A DNA stretch of 64,000 bases. Source: Peribacillus simplex. Lineage in GTDB: Bacteria; Bacillota; Bacilli; Bacillales; DSM-1321. The notes below the pieces were generated by a model. The model saw only the letters and a list, made by a program, of their open reading frames with translations, searched no databases and was not told the DNA's origin. Each line of letters starts with the position of its first letter. Within the stretch, counting starts at the first letter, position 1. The translations under genes were made by a program, and so were the position numbers. Of this stretch, positions 1 through 8,734 are shown one piece after another. The DNA is taken from NCBI RefSeq assembly GCF_900156045.1, contig NZ_FTMX01000006.1:310001-374000 (forward strand), given 5' to 3'.

Positions 1-1425
1 CAAGTCTACTTGATCATGTCCATTTAAATGTGTTAAATTCATCACTCCATAAGAAACACGGGTAACGGCTCCATCTGGTGCCACATCTGATAGTTGTGCG
101 AAGAGCATTGCCTTTGGTTTGTCACTTGTTAGTTGTACTTCAAATCTTGGATAACCAACTATTTCTAATGGGCTTTTCAAGAAATCCCCTTCAAATACCA
201 TTGCCATACCATCATCCAATCGTTGGTCTGACGGACTTTCTCCCGGTACGCCGGCACCCATCCATTCACCTGATAAAAGGCCGTGATTTAAAGGTGTTTT
301 TAATAACACTCGCTCTTCTGTTTCATCTCTTTCTGCTAGCAACTTACCATGAGTCAATTGATAAGTTTTCGTTAGAACTTCATTTGATGGCCAGGAATCG
401 AGTCCAACCCACTTTCCTTTACTGACTGGTTTAATGGAAGAAGGAGGCATACTTTCCTCAAGCCATACACTCACCATTGGTCCATCCATCGCATCGTTCT
501 CTTTTCCTTTTAGCCAATGGTCCCACCATTTAACAGCTTCTTGCAAAAAGCCCATTGCTGGTCCTGGAACTCCATCATGAGGGTAAACATGTGCCCAAGG
601 ACCAATAATCCCCTTCCTAGGGACTGAAAGCCCTTTCATTAAACTTAATACGGTATTCGTATAAGAATCTTCCCAACCATCGATGGCTAGAACTGGCACT
701 TCAATGTCATCATAATTTTCACAAACTGAACCATGCTTCCAATAAGCATCTCTCGTTTGGTGCTCCATCCATTGCGCCATCCATAAAGGCATTTCCTCTA
801 ATCTTCCCAGCCATTTTTCACGCCAGCTATCCCCGACAATATGAGGGTCAAGTGGACGCACCTGATAGGCTAGCATAATGGCCCCCCACCAGAAATTATC
901 ATTTAAGAGGCAGCCGCCTTTATAGTGGATATCATTGTTATACCGGTCATCGGTAAACCCGAGTGTAATAATTGCTTTTAAATTTTTGGGCCTCCTGGCT
1001 GCAACTTGAAGGGAATTAAAGCCCCCCCATGATTTACCCATCATACCGATATTTCCATCACACCAATTTTGCTTTGAGATCCAATCAATAACTTCCAGAG
1101 CATCGTCTTGTTCTTGCTTTAAGTATTCATCCCTAAGCAGACCATCTGATTCTCCCGAACCTCTCATATCCACTCTGACAACAGCATAACCGTGCCCGGC
1201 AAAATAACCATGCATCGGTTCATCTCTTGCCCTTGTACCGTCTGTTTTTCTGTAAGGAATGTACTCTAAAATGGCAGGTACTTTCTGACCTTCCCCAATT
1301 TCAGGCAACCAGATACGACTTGAAAGTCTTGTTCCATCTTTTAAAACAATCCAAGTGTTTTCAATGGTTTGAAACGCATAAGGAAAATGGGTGATAATTT
1401 CTTTTTCGTTATATTCTGTTGACAT
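1..1425 (-). CDS. CocE/NonD family alpha/beta hydrolase (3' end outside window)
   Basis: The reading frame is open from an ATG at 1425 to the window edge (475 codons), so the C-terminus is missing. GGAGG lies just upstream of the start. The protein has the N-terminal X-Pro dipeptidyl-peptidase S15 fold: an IPYRK motif, then VRVDMRGSGESDG, and the nucleophile elbow GKSWGGFN with Ser132. The jelly-roll C-terminal domain begins near the window edge (LKTPLNHGLLSG onward). Members hydrolyse esters, amides or acyl-peptides; the substrate cannot be read here. It stands alone and is transcribed away from the GNAT gene at 1792. The family assignment is confident, the substrate unknown. Confidence 0.9.
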   Translation of the reverse strand, partial: MSTEYNEKEIITHFPYAFQTIENTWIVLKDGTRLSSRIWLPEIGEGQKVPAILEYIPYRKTDGTRARDEPMHGYFAGHGYAVVRVDMRGSGESDGLLRDEYLKQEQDDALEVIDWISKQNWCDGNIGMMGKSWGGFNSLQVAARRPKNLKAIITLGFTDDRYNNDIHYKGGCLLNDNFWWGAIMLAYQVRPLDPHIVGDSWREKWLGRLEEMPLWMAQWMEHQTRDAYWKHGSVCENYDDIEVPVLAIDGWEDSYTNTVLSLMKGLSVPRKGIIGPWAHVYPHDGVPGPAMGFLQEAVKWWDHWLKGKENDAMDGPMVSVWLEESMPPSSIKPVSKGKWVGLDSWPSNEVLTKTYQLTHGKLLAERDETEERVLLKTPLNHGLLSGEWMGAGVPGESPSDQRLDDGMAMVFEGDFLKSPLEIVGYPRFEVQLTSDKPKAMLFAQLSDVAPDGAVTRVSYGVMNLTHLNGHDQVDL

Positions 1426-1791
1426 TTTTCATCCTCCATAAAGTAGTCATTATCATCATTTTTAAACTCATTTTAAGCGCTTTCCATAAATTTTTAATCG
1501 GAATTATAAAGCAATCATAGTAATTTTATAATCATGATTACTTTTGTGAATCTAGTATATCACCCGAAGATATGACGGACAACTTAAAATTTTCTGAATT
1601 TTTATGATAAATTTTTTCCCTTTGAAAATACGCTATTGGAGACGAGTTATGTAACTAACTGATGCGTTAAGAGCAGTGACGTTCAGCCCTTTTCTTATGG
1701 CACTAACGGGGCAGGTTAGTTCATGAAGGACAAATGGAAGTTTATGCCGAAATAATTAAGAGAGTTGATTAATTGTAAAAGAGGTATAACA
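1426..1791. other. intergenic region with one CTAAC repeat
   Basis: This is the divergent spacer between the hydrolase and the GNAT gene. It is AT-rich next to the hydrolase start and holds one copy of the dispersed three-hairpin element at 1651-1724. I see no further gene. Confidence 0.6.
1651..1724 (+). repeat. CTAAC element copy 1
   Basis: This diverged copy keeps the 5' stem (CTAACTGATGCGTTAAG) and the 3' stem (ACTAACGGGGCAGGTTAGTT). The central AGCTGYC hairpin is degraded. It belongs to the family best seen at 19103-19190 and 36901-36979. Confidence 0.6.
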
Positions 1792-2280
1792 ATGAATGTT
1801 TCATTAAATCAAATTTCCTCAGATGAAAGGCATATTCTTAAGAATTTATATTCCCTTTATTTACATGACCTTTCGGAGTATACCGAGGGTTTAGACATAT
1901 CATCAGATGGTTCGTTTGAGTTTGATTCATTTGAATTGATTTGGAAGATGGAAGGGGTAACACCATATTTTTTGAAAAAAGATAAGACAATTGTAGGGTT
2001 TTTATTACTCTTGGAAAGGCCGTTTTTAAATAAGGAATATGATTACAGCATTAATGATATTTTTATTTTGAAAAAATATAGAAGAAAGGGTATTGCCATT
2101 GCATTAGTAAAGGAATTGTTCAAACAAAAAAAGGGTAGCTACTTTGTTGTTGAATTAGCCAAGAACATTCCTGCCGTTATATTTTGGAGAAAGATTTTTA
2201 GTGCGCTAAATATAGATTTTGAAGAAAAAAAGAAAATGATAGATGATGAAGAATGTTTGATGCAATCCTTTCATATTTAA
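1792..2280 (+). CDS. GNAT family N-acetyltransferase
   Basis: This 162-residue protein fits the acetyl-CoA dependent N-acyltransferase fold. The strand before the cofactor loop is followed by KKYRRKGIAIALVKELF, which matches the R/Q-x-x-G-x-G/A pyrophosphate loop. I start at the ATG at 1792 because AAGAGGT sits about 7 nt upstream; an in-frame TTG at 1765 has no such site. The acceptor is unknown. It is monocistronic, and a CTAAC element begins right after the stop codon. Confidence 0.75.
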   Translation: MNVSLNQISSDERHILKNLYSLYLHDLSEYTEGLDISSDGSFEFDSFELIWKMEGVTPYFLKKDKTIVGFLLLLERPFLNKEYDYSINDIFILKKYRRKGIAIALVKELFKQKKGSYFVVELAKNIPAVIFWRKIFSALNIDFEEKKKMIDDEECLMQSFHI

Positions 2281-2283
2281 ACA

Positions 2284-2363
2284 TTAACTAACAGGTGCTC
2301 TACTTCAATAACAAGGGCCGCTGCGGCAGCCTTTTTCTTATGGAATTAACGGGGCAGGTGCTT
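2284..2363 (+). repeat. CTAAC element copy 2
   Basis: It starts TTAACTAACAGGTGC, has the central hairpin GGCCGCTGCGGCAGCC with a T tract, and ends AATTAACGGGGCAGGTGC. The central hairpin and T run could act as the terminator of the GNAT gene just upstream. Confidence 0.65.
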
Positions 2364-2493
2364 ATAAATTTAACTAGTGTGATGATCCAATGAGGATTCA
2401 TGCACTTTTTAGAAATTATATTTCGATAATGGAACAAACTACAATTATGTGACTTTAACTTGTTAGGAATACATGATACGGTGCTTTTATCAC

Positions 2494-2545
2494 GCAACTC
2501 TACGGTTGCCTGTTCTTGACAAGCAACCGTAGAGTTGCTTATACT
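2494..2545 (+). promoter_or_regulatory. promoter overlapping a perfect 16-bp palindrome, upstream of the arsR-type gene
   Basis: Arms 2494-2509 and 2523-2538 are perfect 16-base inverted repeats separated by 13 bases. A TTGACA (2516-2521) lies in the loop and TATACT (2540-2545) follows the right arm, 18 bp apart, which is a good sigma-A promoter. The expected transcription start falls at about 2552, the A of the ATG. The layout suggests an operator that blocks polymerase, and a leaderless mRNA. Operator function is inference. Confidence 0.7.
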
Positions 2546-2551
2546 CGATAT

Positions 2552-2830
2552 ATGAATTGGGACAAAGACGCAATATTCAAGGCACTTGGAGACTCGACTC
2601 GGCGGCTTATATTAGACGAACTCTCCGAACGCAACGAGCTGACGTTGTATGAACTTACGGTACGTCTCATTATGAAGCACGACATTTCCATTTCGCGGCA
2701 AGCGATAGCTAAACATCTTTCTGTATTGGAAGATGCAGGGCTCGTAAAATCAAAACGGAAGGGAAAGTATCGAGTCGTTATATTCAACAACGAACCACTT
2801 AAAAATTTGCTAAAAGGATGGATAGAGTAA
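2552..2830 (+). CDS. ArsR family winged-helix transcriptional regulator
   Basis: This 92-residue protein has the ArsR fold: FKALGDSTRRLILDEL, then the recognition helix region SRQAIAKHLSVLEDAGLV and the wing KRKGKYRVVIF. I see no clustered Cys or His metal site, so it may not sense metals. I start at the ATG at 2552: the upstream TTG at 2516 lies inside the promoter. There is no Shine-Dalgarno, consistent with a leaderless transcript. The VOC gene 110 bp downstream is a likely partner, as ArsR-VOC pairs are common in Bacillaceae. Confidence 0.8.
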   Translation: MNWDKDAIFKALGDSTRRLILDELSERNELTLYELTVRLIMKHDISISRQAIAKHLSVLEDAGLVKSKRKGKYRVVIFNNEPLKNLLKGWIE

Positions 2831-2940
2831 TTTTATTAAATCGGAACAAGACTTCTGACAAATGTGTGGGCCCGTTTTGCTTGCAGCCAGATTGTTAGCA
2901 CAACACCATGCGTCACAAATATCAAAGGAGGCAAAACAAA

Positions 2941-3324
2941 ATGAAAATCATTGTTACCAGCATATTCGTACAAGATCAAGATAAGGCACTGGAATTTTAC
3001 TCAGAAAAGCTGGGATTTGTAAAAAAGCAAGACGTTCCAATGGGGAAATTCAGGTGGATCACGCTTGTTTCTCCCGAAGCTCATGACGGTACCGAGCTTT
3101 TACTCGAACCGAATGAGCATCCTGCCGCACAGGAGTATCAAAAGAAGATATTTGCAGATGGCATCCCGGCAACAATGTTTGGCGTTGCAGATATTCATGA
3201 AGAGTACAAACGATTATTGGAAAACGGCGTGAAGTTTACTATGGAGCCGACAAAAATGGGCGAAGTCACAATAGCTGTCTTGGACGATACATGCGGCAAC
3301 CTTATACAGATAGCGCAGCAATAA
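2941..3324 (+). CDS. VOC family (glyoxalase/dioxygenase superfamily) protein
   Basis: A 127-residue protein with the paired beta-alpha-beta-beta-beta units of the VOC fold: residues 1-65 (IIVTSIFVQDQDKALEFY, ELLLEP) and 70-127 (FGVADIHEEYKRLLENG, VLDDTCGNLIQI). This is the length of a single-domain VOC protein. GGAGG lies 9 nt before the ATG; an in-frame ATG at 2908 lacks a site. It probably shares the ArsR promoter at 2516-2545. Substrate unknown; lactoylglutathione-lyase-like naming would be over-reach. Confidence 0.8.
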   Translation: MKIIVTSIFVQDQDKALEFYSEKLGFVKKQDVPMGKFRWITLVSPEAHDGTELLLEPNEHPAAQEYQKKIFADGIPATMFGVADIHEEYKRLLENGVKFTMEPTKMGEVTIAVLDDTCGNLIQIAQQ

Positions 3325-3370
3325 CTTTATGTAGAAAAAGATGTAACTTGTTCTTTAAACAGCTTTATGC

Positions 3371-3400
3371 TAACCCTGTCCTAATTTTAGGACAGGGTTA
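3371..3400 (+). terminator. terminator-like hairpin after the VOC gene
   Basis: Arms 3371-3382 and 3389-3400 are perfect 12-base inverted repeats (TAACCCTGTCCT) with a 6-base loop. The tail is only weakly T-rich, so termination strength is uncertain. Confidence 0.6.
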
Positions 3401-3440
3401 TACTTGTTTAAGTGCAATAGAAATGTACCATTATGGATCA

Positions 3441-3470
3441 CCTAAACTAACTGGTGCGTTAGCTGATTAA
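3441..3470 (+). repeat. CTAAC element, 5' fragment
   Basis: Only the first stem of the family (AAACTAACTGGTGCGTTAGC) is recognisable; the central and 3' stems are missing. The rest of 3401-3727 holds nothing else I can name. Confidence 0.5.
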
Positions 3471-3727
3471 GGAACAATAAAAGGTGGAGTCAGGATTAAT
3501 AATTAATTCTTATAACCTTATAGTAATTCAGTATTTTACTGAATCGCGAAAAAATGATACAGTTTTTGGTATATTTACAAATATTTTTAAAAGGGGGTTG
3601 TCTATGGAAATGTAGAATCAATTTTTAAAGGCCATTTCTTCTTTCTCATTTCATAGTCAAATGAGAATGGAATGATCTATTTATTGTGTGATGAGGCTAT
3701 TAATCTTTCGTTCAGGGAGGACAACAC

Positions 3728-4990
3728 ATGAAAAAGTTTTTTGCTTTTCAAGTATTAATAGCACTGTTTATTGGAGCACTTATCGGACATTTTTTTCCTG
3801 TACTTGGCCAATCCTTAAGACCAATTGGCGACGCTTTTATTCATCTTATTAAAATGATTGTTGTGCCTATTGTTTTCACCACTATCGTCATTGGGTCATC
3901 AGGCGACGGGAACATGAAAAAAATGGGTTCATTAGGACTTAAAACAATTATTTGGTTTGAATTTATTACCACTCTGATTCTAGGTTTAGGTCTTATACTT
4001 GTTAACATTTTAAAGCCTGGTGCCGGGCTCAATTTGTCCCATCTTGCTCAAAAGGATATCACACAATTGAATGAAAGCGTTACCAAAGTTGTCGATTTTA
4101 AAACGATGCTTGTTAATATCATTCCAAGCAACATTGTTGATGCGATGGCAAAAAGTGATTTATTAGCTGTTATATTCTTCGCCATTTTATTTGGGGCAGC
4201 TGCTGGAGCAATTGGCAAAAAGTCAGAGCCGGCAATGAAGTTTATGGAATCAGTTGCAAATATCATGTTTAAACTGACACAAATGGTCATGGTAACAGCA
4301 CCGATTGGTGTACTCGCTCTCATGGCAGCCTCTGTAGGTCAGTATGGCATTGCCCTTTTAATCCCTATGACAAAGTTGATTGGGGTTGTGTATCTTGGGC
4401 TTGCTATAGTTATTTTCGTTCTATTCCCAATAATTGGATGGATCTTGAAGATTTCTTACTTTAAAGTGTTTCGAATGGTATGGGATTTGTTCCTTATCGC
4501 TTTTTCAACAACAAGTACGGAAACCATTCTGCCTCAGTTAATGGAACGAATGGAAGCATACGGTTGTTCGAAACGCGTTGTTTCATTCGTTATTCCTTCT
4601 GGGCTATCACTGAATTGTGATGGTTCGACATTGTACCTTTCTGTTTGCTCTATTTTCTTGGCACAAGCATATGGCATCCCGATGGATTTTGGCCAACAGT
4701 TGATTGTAATGGGGGTTCTTGTTGCAACCTCAAAAGGAATTGCCGCTGTTCCATCCGGTTCGCTAGTTGTCCTTTTAGCTACCGCCTCAGCAGTAGGGCT
4801 TCCTGCAGAAGGCGTCGCAATTATTGCAGGAATTGACCGTGTGCTGGATATGGCACGTACTGCTTGTAATACTCCTGGACATGTTCTCGCTTGTATCGTT
4901 GTTTCGAAGTGGGAAAAAGAATTCCGTCAGGGAGATTGGAAAGCCCAAACCGAACAGTCAGGCATTCGGCAGGTGCCGCCAACATTTTGA
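3728..4990 (+). CDS. dicarboxylate/amino acid:cation symporter (glutamate transporter family)
   Basis: A 420-residue polytopic protein of the DAACS/SLC1 family, full length. It takes up acidic or neutral amino acids or C4-dicarboxylates with cations across the cytoplasmic membrane. Visible landmarks: hairpin 1 serine-rich loop AFSTTSTETILPQL, TM7 motif NCDGSTLY (usual NMDGT), hairpin 2 SKGIAAVPSGSLVVLLAT, and TM8 DRVLDMARTACNTPGH. The usual NxxGD/NxxGN ends in GH, so cation or substrate coordination may differ. AGGGAGG precedes the ATG. Gene is alone. Confidence 0.9.
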   Translation: MKKFFAFQVLIALFIGALIGHFFPVLGQSLRPIGDAFIHLIKMIVVPIVFTTIVIGSSGDGNMKKMGSLGLKTIIWFEFITTLILGLGLILVNILKPGAGLNLSHLAQKDITQLNESVTKVVDFKTMLVNIIPSNIVDAMAKSDLLAVIFFAILFGAAAGAIGKKSEPAMKFMESVANIMFKLTQMVMVTAPIGVLALMAASVGQYGIALLIPMTKLIGVVYLGLAIVIFVLFPIIGWILKISYFKVFRMVWDLFLIAFSTTSTETILPQLMERMEAYGCSKRVVSFVIPSGLSLNCDGSTLYLSVCSIFLAQAYGIPMDFGQQLIVMGVLVATSKGIAAVPSGSLVVLLATASAVGLPAEGVAIIAGIDRVLDMARTACNTPGHVLACIVVSKWEKEFRQGDWKAQTEQSGIRQVPPTF

Positions 4991-5110
4991 TGAAACGTTA
5001 AGCAGCATCATTACATCAGAAGAATGGGGAAAAGCAAAGATACAAGAAGCACGGACCTGATATTCTCGCCCCATTGTTGAGAGTGAAAGTCGAGAAATAA
5101 AGTCTTCCTT

Positions 5111-5315
5111 CACTAACAGCTGCGTTAGCTTAAAATCGGAACTGCCTTAAAGGCAGTTCTTTCTTTATGGAAGGCTCTTTTCGTAAAGATTGTTGTTATT
5201 AAAACAAAACGATTTAAGGTTGATTGGAGCGAGCATCTGGAGGGGAAATCAACTACACCGCTTTACTTGGTATGCGAAAACAGCCTTATGGAATTAAAGG
5301 GGCAGGATGGTTCAA
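5111..5315 (+). repeat. CTAAC element copy 4, interrupted
   Basis: The 5' half (CACTAACAGCTGCGTTAG, hairpin AACTGCCTTAAAGGCAGTT) ends at TTCTTTATGG, 5170. The 3' half resumes at 5288 with ATGGAATTAAAGGGGCAGG. The missing middle is exactly the AAGGCT MITE, so this copy was the insertion target. Confidence 0.75.
5171..5287 (+). mobile_element. AAGGCT MITE, nested copy with ATGG target duplication
   Basis: A 117-bp non-coding element with 13-bp terminal inverted repeats (AAGGCTCTTTTCG and CGAAAACAGCCTT, 12 of 13 matching). It is flanked by ATGG on both sides (5167-5170, 5288-5291). It carries the GTTGATTGGAGCG...GGAAATCAAC core that also occurs at 54204-54369, 59334-59492 and, as a relative, at 14.2 and 15.2 kb. 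It encodes no transposase and would have to be moved in trans. Confidence 0.8.
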
Positions 5316-5550
5316 GTACAGGGAACAGTTATGATGGACTTGAGGAGGGACATTTAATGGTCTGTAAGAAGTCCTTCGAGAATTTGAGGGGAAATGTTTC
5401 AATGGAAGCTTCATCATTAGTAAAGTTCAATTTATTGTTTCTATTAGTGTATAGATTATTTCTATAATTCATCGCTTCGTATAAAAATTATAATAAAGTT
5501 AAGTATTAAAAAACTATATTATAAAATTTTAAATATAAGTGGTGAAGAAC

Positions 5551-6255
5551 ATGAAAAAAGTAGTTGGGATTATTGGTGGAATGGGACCATTAGCAACTGT
5601 TGATTTAATGAATAAAATAATTTTTTATACACCTGCAAAGAAAGACCAGGATCATATCCATATTATCGTGGACAATTATTCACAAATACCTGATCGAACA
5701 ACAGCTATTTTGGGAAAGGGTGCAGATCCGACTCCTTTTATTGTACAATCGGCACAAAGGCTAGAAAATGCTGGTGCGGATTTTCTGGTAATGGCTTGCA
5801 ATACTGCTCACTTTTACTTTCAATCAATAAAAGAATCCGTTAGTATCCCGATTCTACATATGCCTTTAGAAACAGCTCGCTTTTTACACGTAAATAATAT
5901 GAGGAGAGTAGGTTTGTTGGCCACTGATGGAACAATAAATACAAAACTGTATCAACAAAGTTGTCAATACTTTGATATTCAAGCCATTGAGCCTGATAAG
6001 CAAATGCAAAAGGAAGTGATGGAAGGAATATATGCTATTAAAGGGAGTGATTTGGAGAAAGGTCGTTTATACCTTTCAAGAGTAGCTGATAAATTAATAA
6101 AAAGAGGGGCAGAAGCTATAATAGCAGGTTGTACAGAAATCCCTCTTGTACTTAAATCATCCCAAAATATTTGTATGATTGACCCAACAGCAATTTTAGC
6201 CAAATCGGCAATTAAAACAGCTACTGAGCCAGAATCAGCTAAAGCAATTGGGTAA
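5551..6255 (+). CDS. aspartate/glutamate racemase family protein
   Basis: A 234-residue cofactor-independent racemase. The two catalytic cysteines sit in MACNTAH (Cys83) and AGCTEIPLVL (Cys194), with the family N-terminus IIGGMGPLAT. It interconverts L- and D-Asp or Glu, supplying D-amino acids or catabolic substrates in the cytosol; which substrate is unknown. I start at ATG 5551 because GGTG lies about 7 nt upstream; two in-frame GTGs precede it. A LysR gene follows after 38 bp on the same strand and may regulate it. Confidence 0.88.
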   Translation: MKKVVGIIGGMGPLATVDLMNKIIFYTPAKKDQDHIHIIVDNYSQIPDRTTAILGKGADPTPFIVQSAQRLENAGADFLVMACNTAHFYFQSIKESVSIPILHMPLETARFLHVNNMRRVGLLATDGTINTKLYQQSCQYFDIQAIEPDKQMQKEVMEGIYAIKGSDLEKGRLYLSRVADKLIKRGAEAIIAGCTEIPLVLKSSQNICMIDPTAILAKSAIKTATEPESAKAIG

Positions 6256-6293
6256 ATTAGATAAATGGTGAACTAAAATTAGGAGCAGTAAAA

Positions 6294-7169
6294 ATGAATA
6301 TTGAAAATATTGAAGCCTTCATTTATGTTTGTCAACTAGGTAGTTTCAATAAAGCAGCTGAGGCTCTTTATTTAACTCAACCTTCTGTAACGGCACGTAT
6401 TCAATCCCTTGAACGTGAAATTGATTTAAAGCTTTTTCATCGAAACGGAAATAAAATTTCTTTAACTGAAAAGGGAGAATATTTCTTTCCGCACGCACAA
6501 AAAATTCTTCAATCTTATCAGGAAGCAAAGTACGGATTACAACAAGTAACTGTACCTTTTGAGCTAGTACTTGGGAGTGCATTGTCCATTTCCAACAACA
6601 TTCTCCCTGATATTTTGCCTGCTTTTAAATCTAAGTTCAAGGATGTTAGAATCAAAATTATAACAGGACATTCTAAAGATATTTTACACAAGGTCATTAA
6701 TAAAGAGGTTGACTTTGGCATTATACGAACAGAAACCCATCCTCAAGTAGAATCAATTCGTCTTTATAATGATCCTATTAGCCTTGTTGTCCCTTCAAAT
6801 CATCCTTTTTTAAAAGAAGAAAGAGTAACAGTAGAGGATGTAAGTAAACAGCCTCTAATCTTTTTTGATTATGGATCCATCGATTGGCTCATCATTCATC
6901 GTCTATTTCAAAGTAATGGTGTAAATCCGAATATATATGTAGAAGTTGACAATATGGAAACGGCTAAAAATTTAGTATTACAAGGCCTAGGCATTAGCTT
7001 TTTACCTGAGCATTGTGTAAGGAAGGAAATAGAAAATGAAGAGTTATTTAGAGTGGAAATGACTCCTCCCGTAAAAACGAATATTAGTATAGACTTTATC
7101 TATTTAAAAGGTAAAACCAAATCTGTTTTTATGGATTTTTTAAAAAATAAAATGTTTGAAAAACAATAA
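6294..7169 (+). CDS. LysR family transcriptional regulator
   Basis: A 291-residue protein with the N-terminal LTTR winged helix (residues 2-60: AFIYVCQLGSFNKAAEAL, LTQPSVTARIQSLE) and a periplasmic-binding-like effector domain (about 90-285). AGGAG lies 8 nt before the ATG. It follows the racemase in the same direction, so an autoregulated operon is possible, although LTTR targets are more often divergent. Effector unknown. Confidence 0.9.
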   Translation: MNIENIEAFIYVCQLGSFNKAAEALYLTQPSVTARIQSLEREIDLKLFHRNGNKISLTEKGEYFFPHAQKILQSYQEAKYGLQQVTVPFELVLGSALSISNNILPDILPAFKSKFKDVRIKIITGHSKDILHKVINKEVDFGIIRTETHPQVESIRLYNDPISLVVPSNHPFLKEERVTVEDVSKQPLIFFDYGSIDWLIIHRLFQSNGVNPNIYVEVDNMETAKNLVLQGLGISFLPEHCVRKEIENEELFRVEMTPPVKTNISIDFIYLKGKTKSVFMDFLKNKMFEKQ

Positions 7170-7414
7170 ACGAATGATGTGTCCAATCATTGGCAGGAGG
7201 GTCTTCGGAGCCGATTGGTCGAAGGTCCTTTAGAGTTGAAATAAATGGATGTAGTATGAAGTTAAGAAATTATAGTGTGAAATATTGTACTTAAACTAAA
7301 TGGTCAGCCAGTAATATTTTCTTGCAGACTTTATTATTTGAACTTTACTTCCTTAACAATCCTTCCAATTTTTAGTGCCCATCGAATAGGGATGTTACTT
7401 AGACCAATCTTAAG

Positions 7415-7441
7415 TCATTAAAGGGGTAGGATAGTTTAAGC
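7415..7441 (+). repeat. CTAAC element, 3' fragment
   Basis: The sequence ATTAAAGGGGTAGGATAGTTTAA matches the 3' stem of the CTAAC family with substitutions. The first half is not clearly preserved. Confidence 0.4.
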
Positions 7442-7838
7442 AGTTTTCTCAATATTTACGGTTTCCTTAAGTGGTTCTTACAAATACATTAATGTTGAAA
7501 CACAATGAGGAACTAAGAAGGAGCATAAGTTTTTATGCCTAAGTATTAGTTGAAATCACTAATTCAATTTATTTTCCCAACCAAACCAAAATCGTCTGTT
7601 TTAAACTATCATTAAAATAAATTTCTCTAACTCCAAAAAACGGCGATGCCAAAGAAGACCCACGGGTGTTAATTGAATAACGAAAGAGCTGTCTTAATGG
7701 TCAGCTCCTAAATTCAAAAAGGTCTGTGGGCGATGCGATTGGGGGATACCTTCCAAAAGAAAGACATCGAGAGGCTCAAAAGGTTAAAACCCCTTTCACA
7801 CAAACTTTTTGATGCTATTTTTTTCTGTTCCTTTTCCC

Positions 7839-8059
7839 TTAGGCACCTTTACCCTGTTTCCCCTCATTGTTTCCCGCCGATTCTCCTCCTTCATAAAAAC
7901 CTTCATGGCCTTTAGGTTCCGAGAGCTCCTGGGTTTGCACTGACTCGGAGGAGGCTGTACCATCTTTCGGTTCTTTTTTCCTTAGGCACCTTTGTCTTCT
8001 TCTGTTACCTCTTGAGTTGCACGCACTGGGTGTCCCTTTTTATTAGATTTTTTCTTCAT
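7839..8059 (-). pseudogene. small charged hydrophilic protein, frameshifted (uncharacterised)
   Basis: From ATG 8059 the frame encodes 25 residues starting MKKKSNKKGHPVRAT and stops at 7982. In another frame immediately after, 7979-7839 encodes a Gly/Glu/Ser-rich stretch containing SEPKGHEGFYEGG. Both parts end in the same bases, AAAGGTGCCTAAGG, so a short direct repeat or slippage produced the break. Composition resembles small spore or stress proteins, but I cannot assign a family. GGTG precedes the start. Confidence 0.3.
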
Positions 8060-8734
8060 TTTTTCACCATCTTATTAAATTTATTTTCTTGTTTAACTTA
8101 TGAAAAAAATCCGAAACTCGATTAGATCCAATACATTTATTTTTGCAAATCTTGATCCATACCTAAATGAATAATTTCAGAAGCGTCCTAATTAACAAAC
8201 AACCATCTGTATTTTCATTTTCCCCTGTCACAAAATCCGTCATGTAATAGGTCAAATATTGAGCATAACGATTGTTTGTTTTTAACAATAACTCGTCCAC
8301 ATAATACACACCGTTAGGTATTTGGTCTAGCAAAGTACGGTTAATGAAGCGCAGATACCGCAGCGACCCACTCTTCATTTAAGTTCATTAAAGTGACTAT
8401 CCATTACACCAATTCATCTGTTAGATGCTGAGCGAATTTCTCACATGGATTTAGGCCATCTCTTTACCCCTGGCTATTCAATATCCTTCAGCTATCTTAA
8501 AAGGCGTTCTCTGCTTCGAATAAAGTACTTTTTTAAACTATCCATTATTCTGGCCATAGAGTTCATTCAGGAATTTCAGTCATTTAACTTCAGGAAATTC
8601 TAAAGGTTAGTGCATATACACATTTTTGATGAATTCCAGTCTTATTGATAGAAGATGGACATTTACCACGACACAATGTCATTCCATGACACATATACAT
8701 ACAGGGTAAATGATTATATAGGAGGGGCAACATT

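Larger units (their letters stand above)
4991..5550. other. intergenic region made largely of nested repeats
   Basis: Between the symporter and the racemase there is a CTAAC element (5111-5315) split by an AAGGCT MITE (5171-5287). The remaining 5316-5550 is AT-rich and holds no gene I can support. Confidence 0.6.
7170..8734. other. 1.5 kb stretch without an intact gene
   Basis: I find no convincing full-length gene. The stretch has a decayed CTAAC fragment at about 7415-7441, a frameshifted small minus-strand ORF (7839-8059), and an open minus frame at 8163-8378 that lacks a ribosome binding site. The pattern suggests gene decay between the LysR gene and the coat cluster. Confidence 0.5.

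Noticed and set aside
5267..5467. Open plus-strand frame of 66 codons
   Set aside because: It is built from the end of the AAGGCT MITE and the 3' half of a CTAAC element; no ribosome binding site.
8163..8378. 71-codon minus-strand frame
   Set aside because: No ribosome binding site, no recognisable domain, located in a decayed stretch; could be a fragment but cannot be supported.
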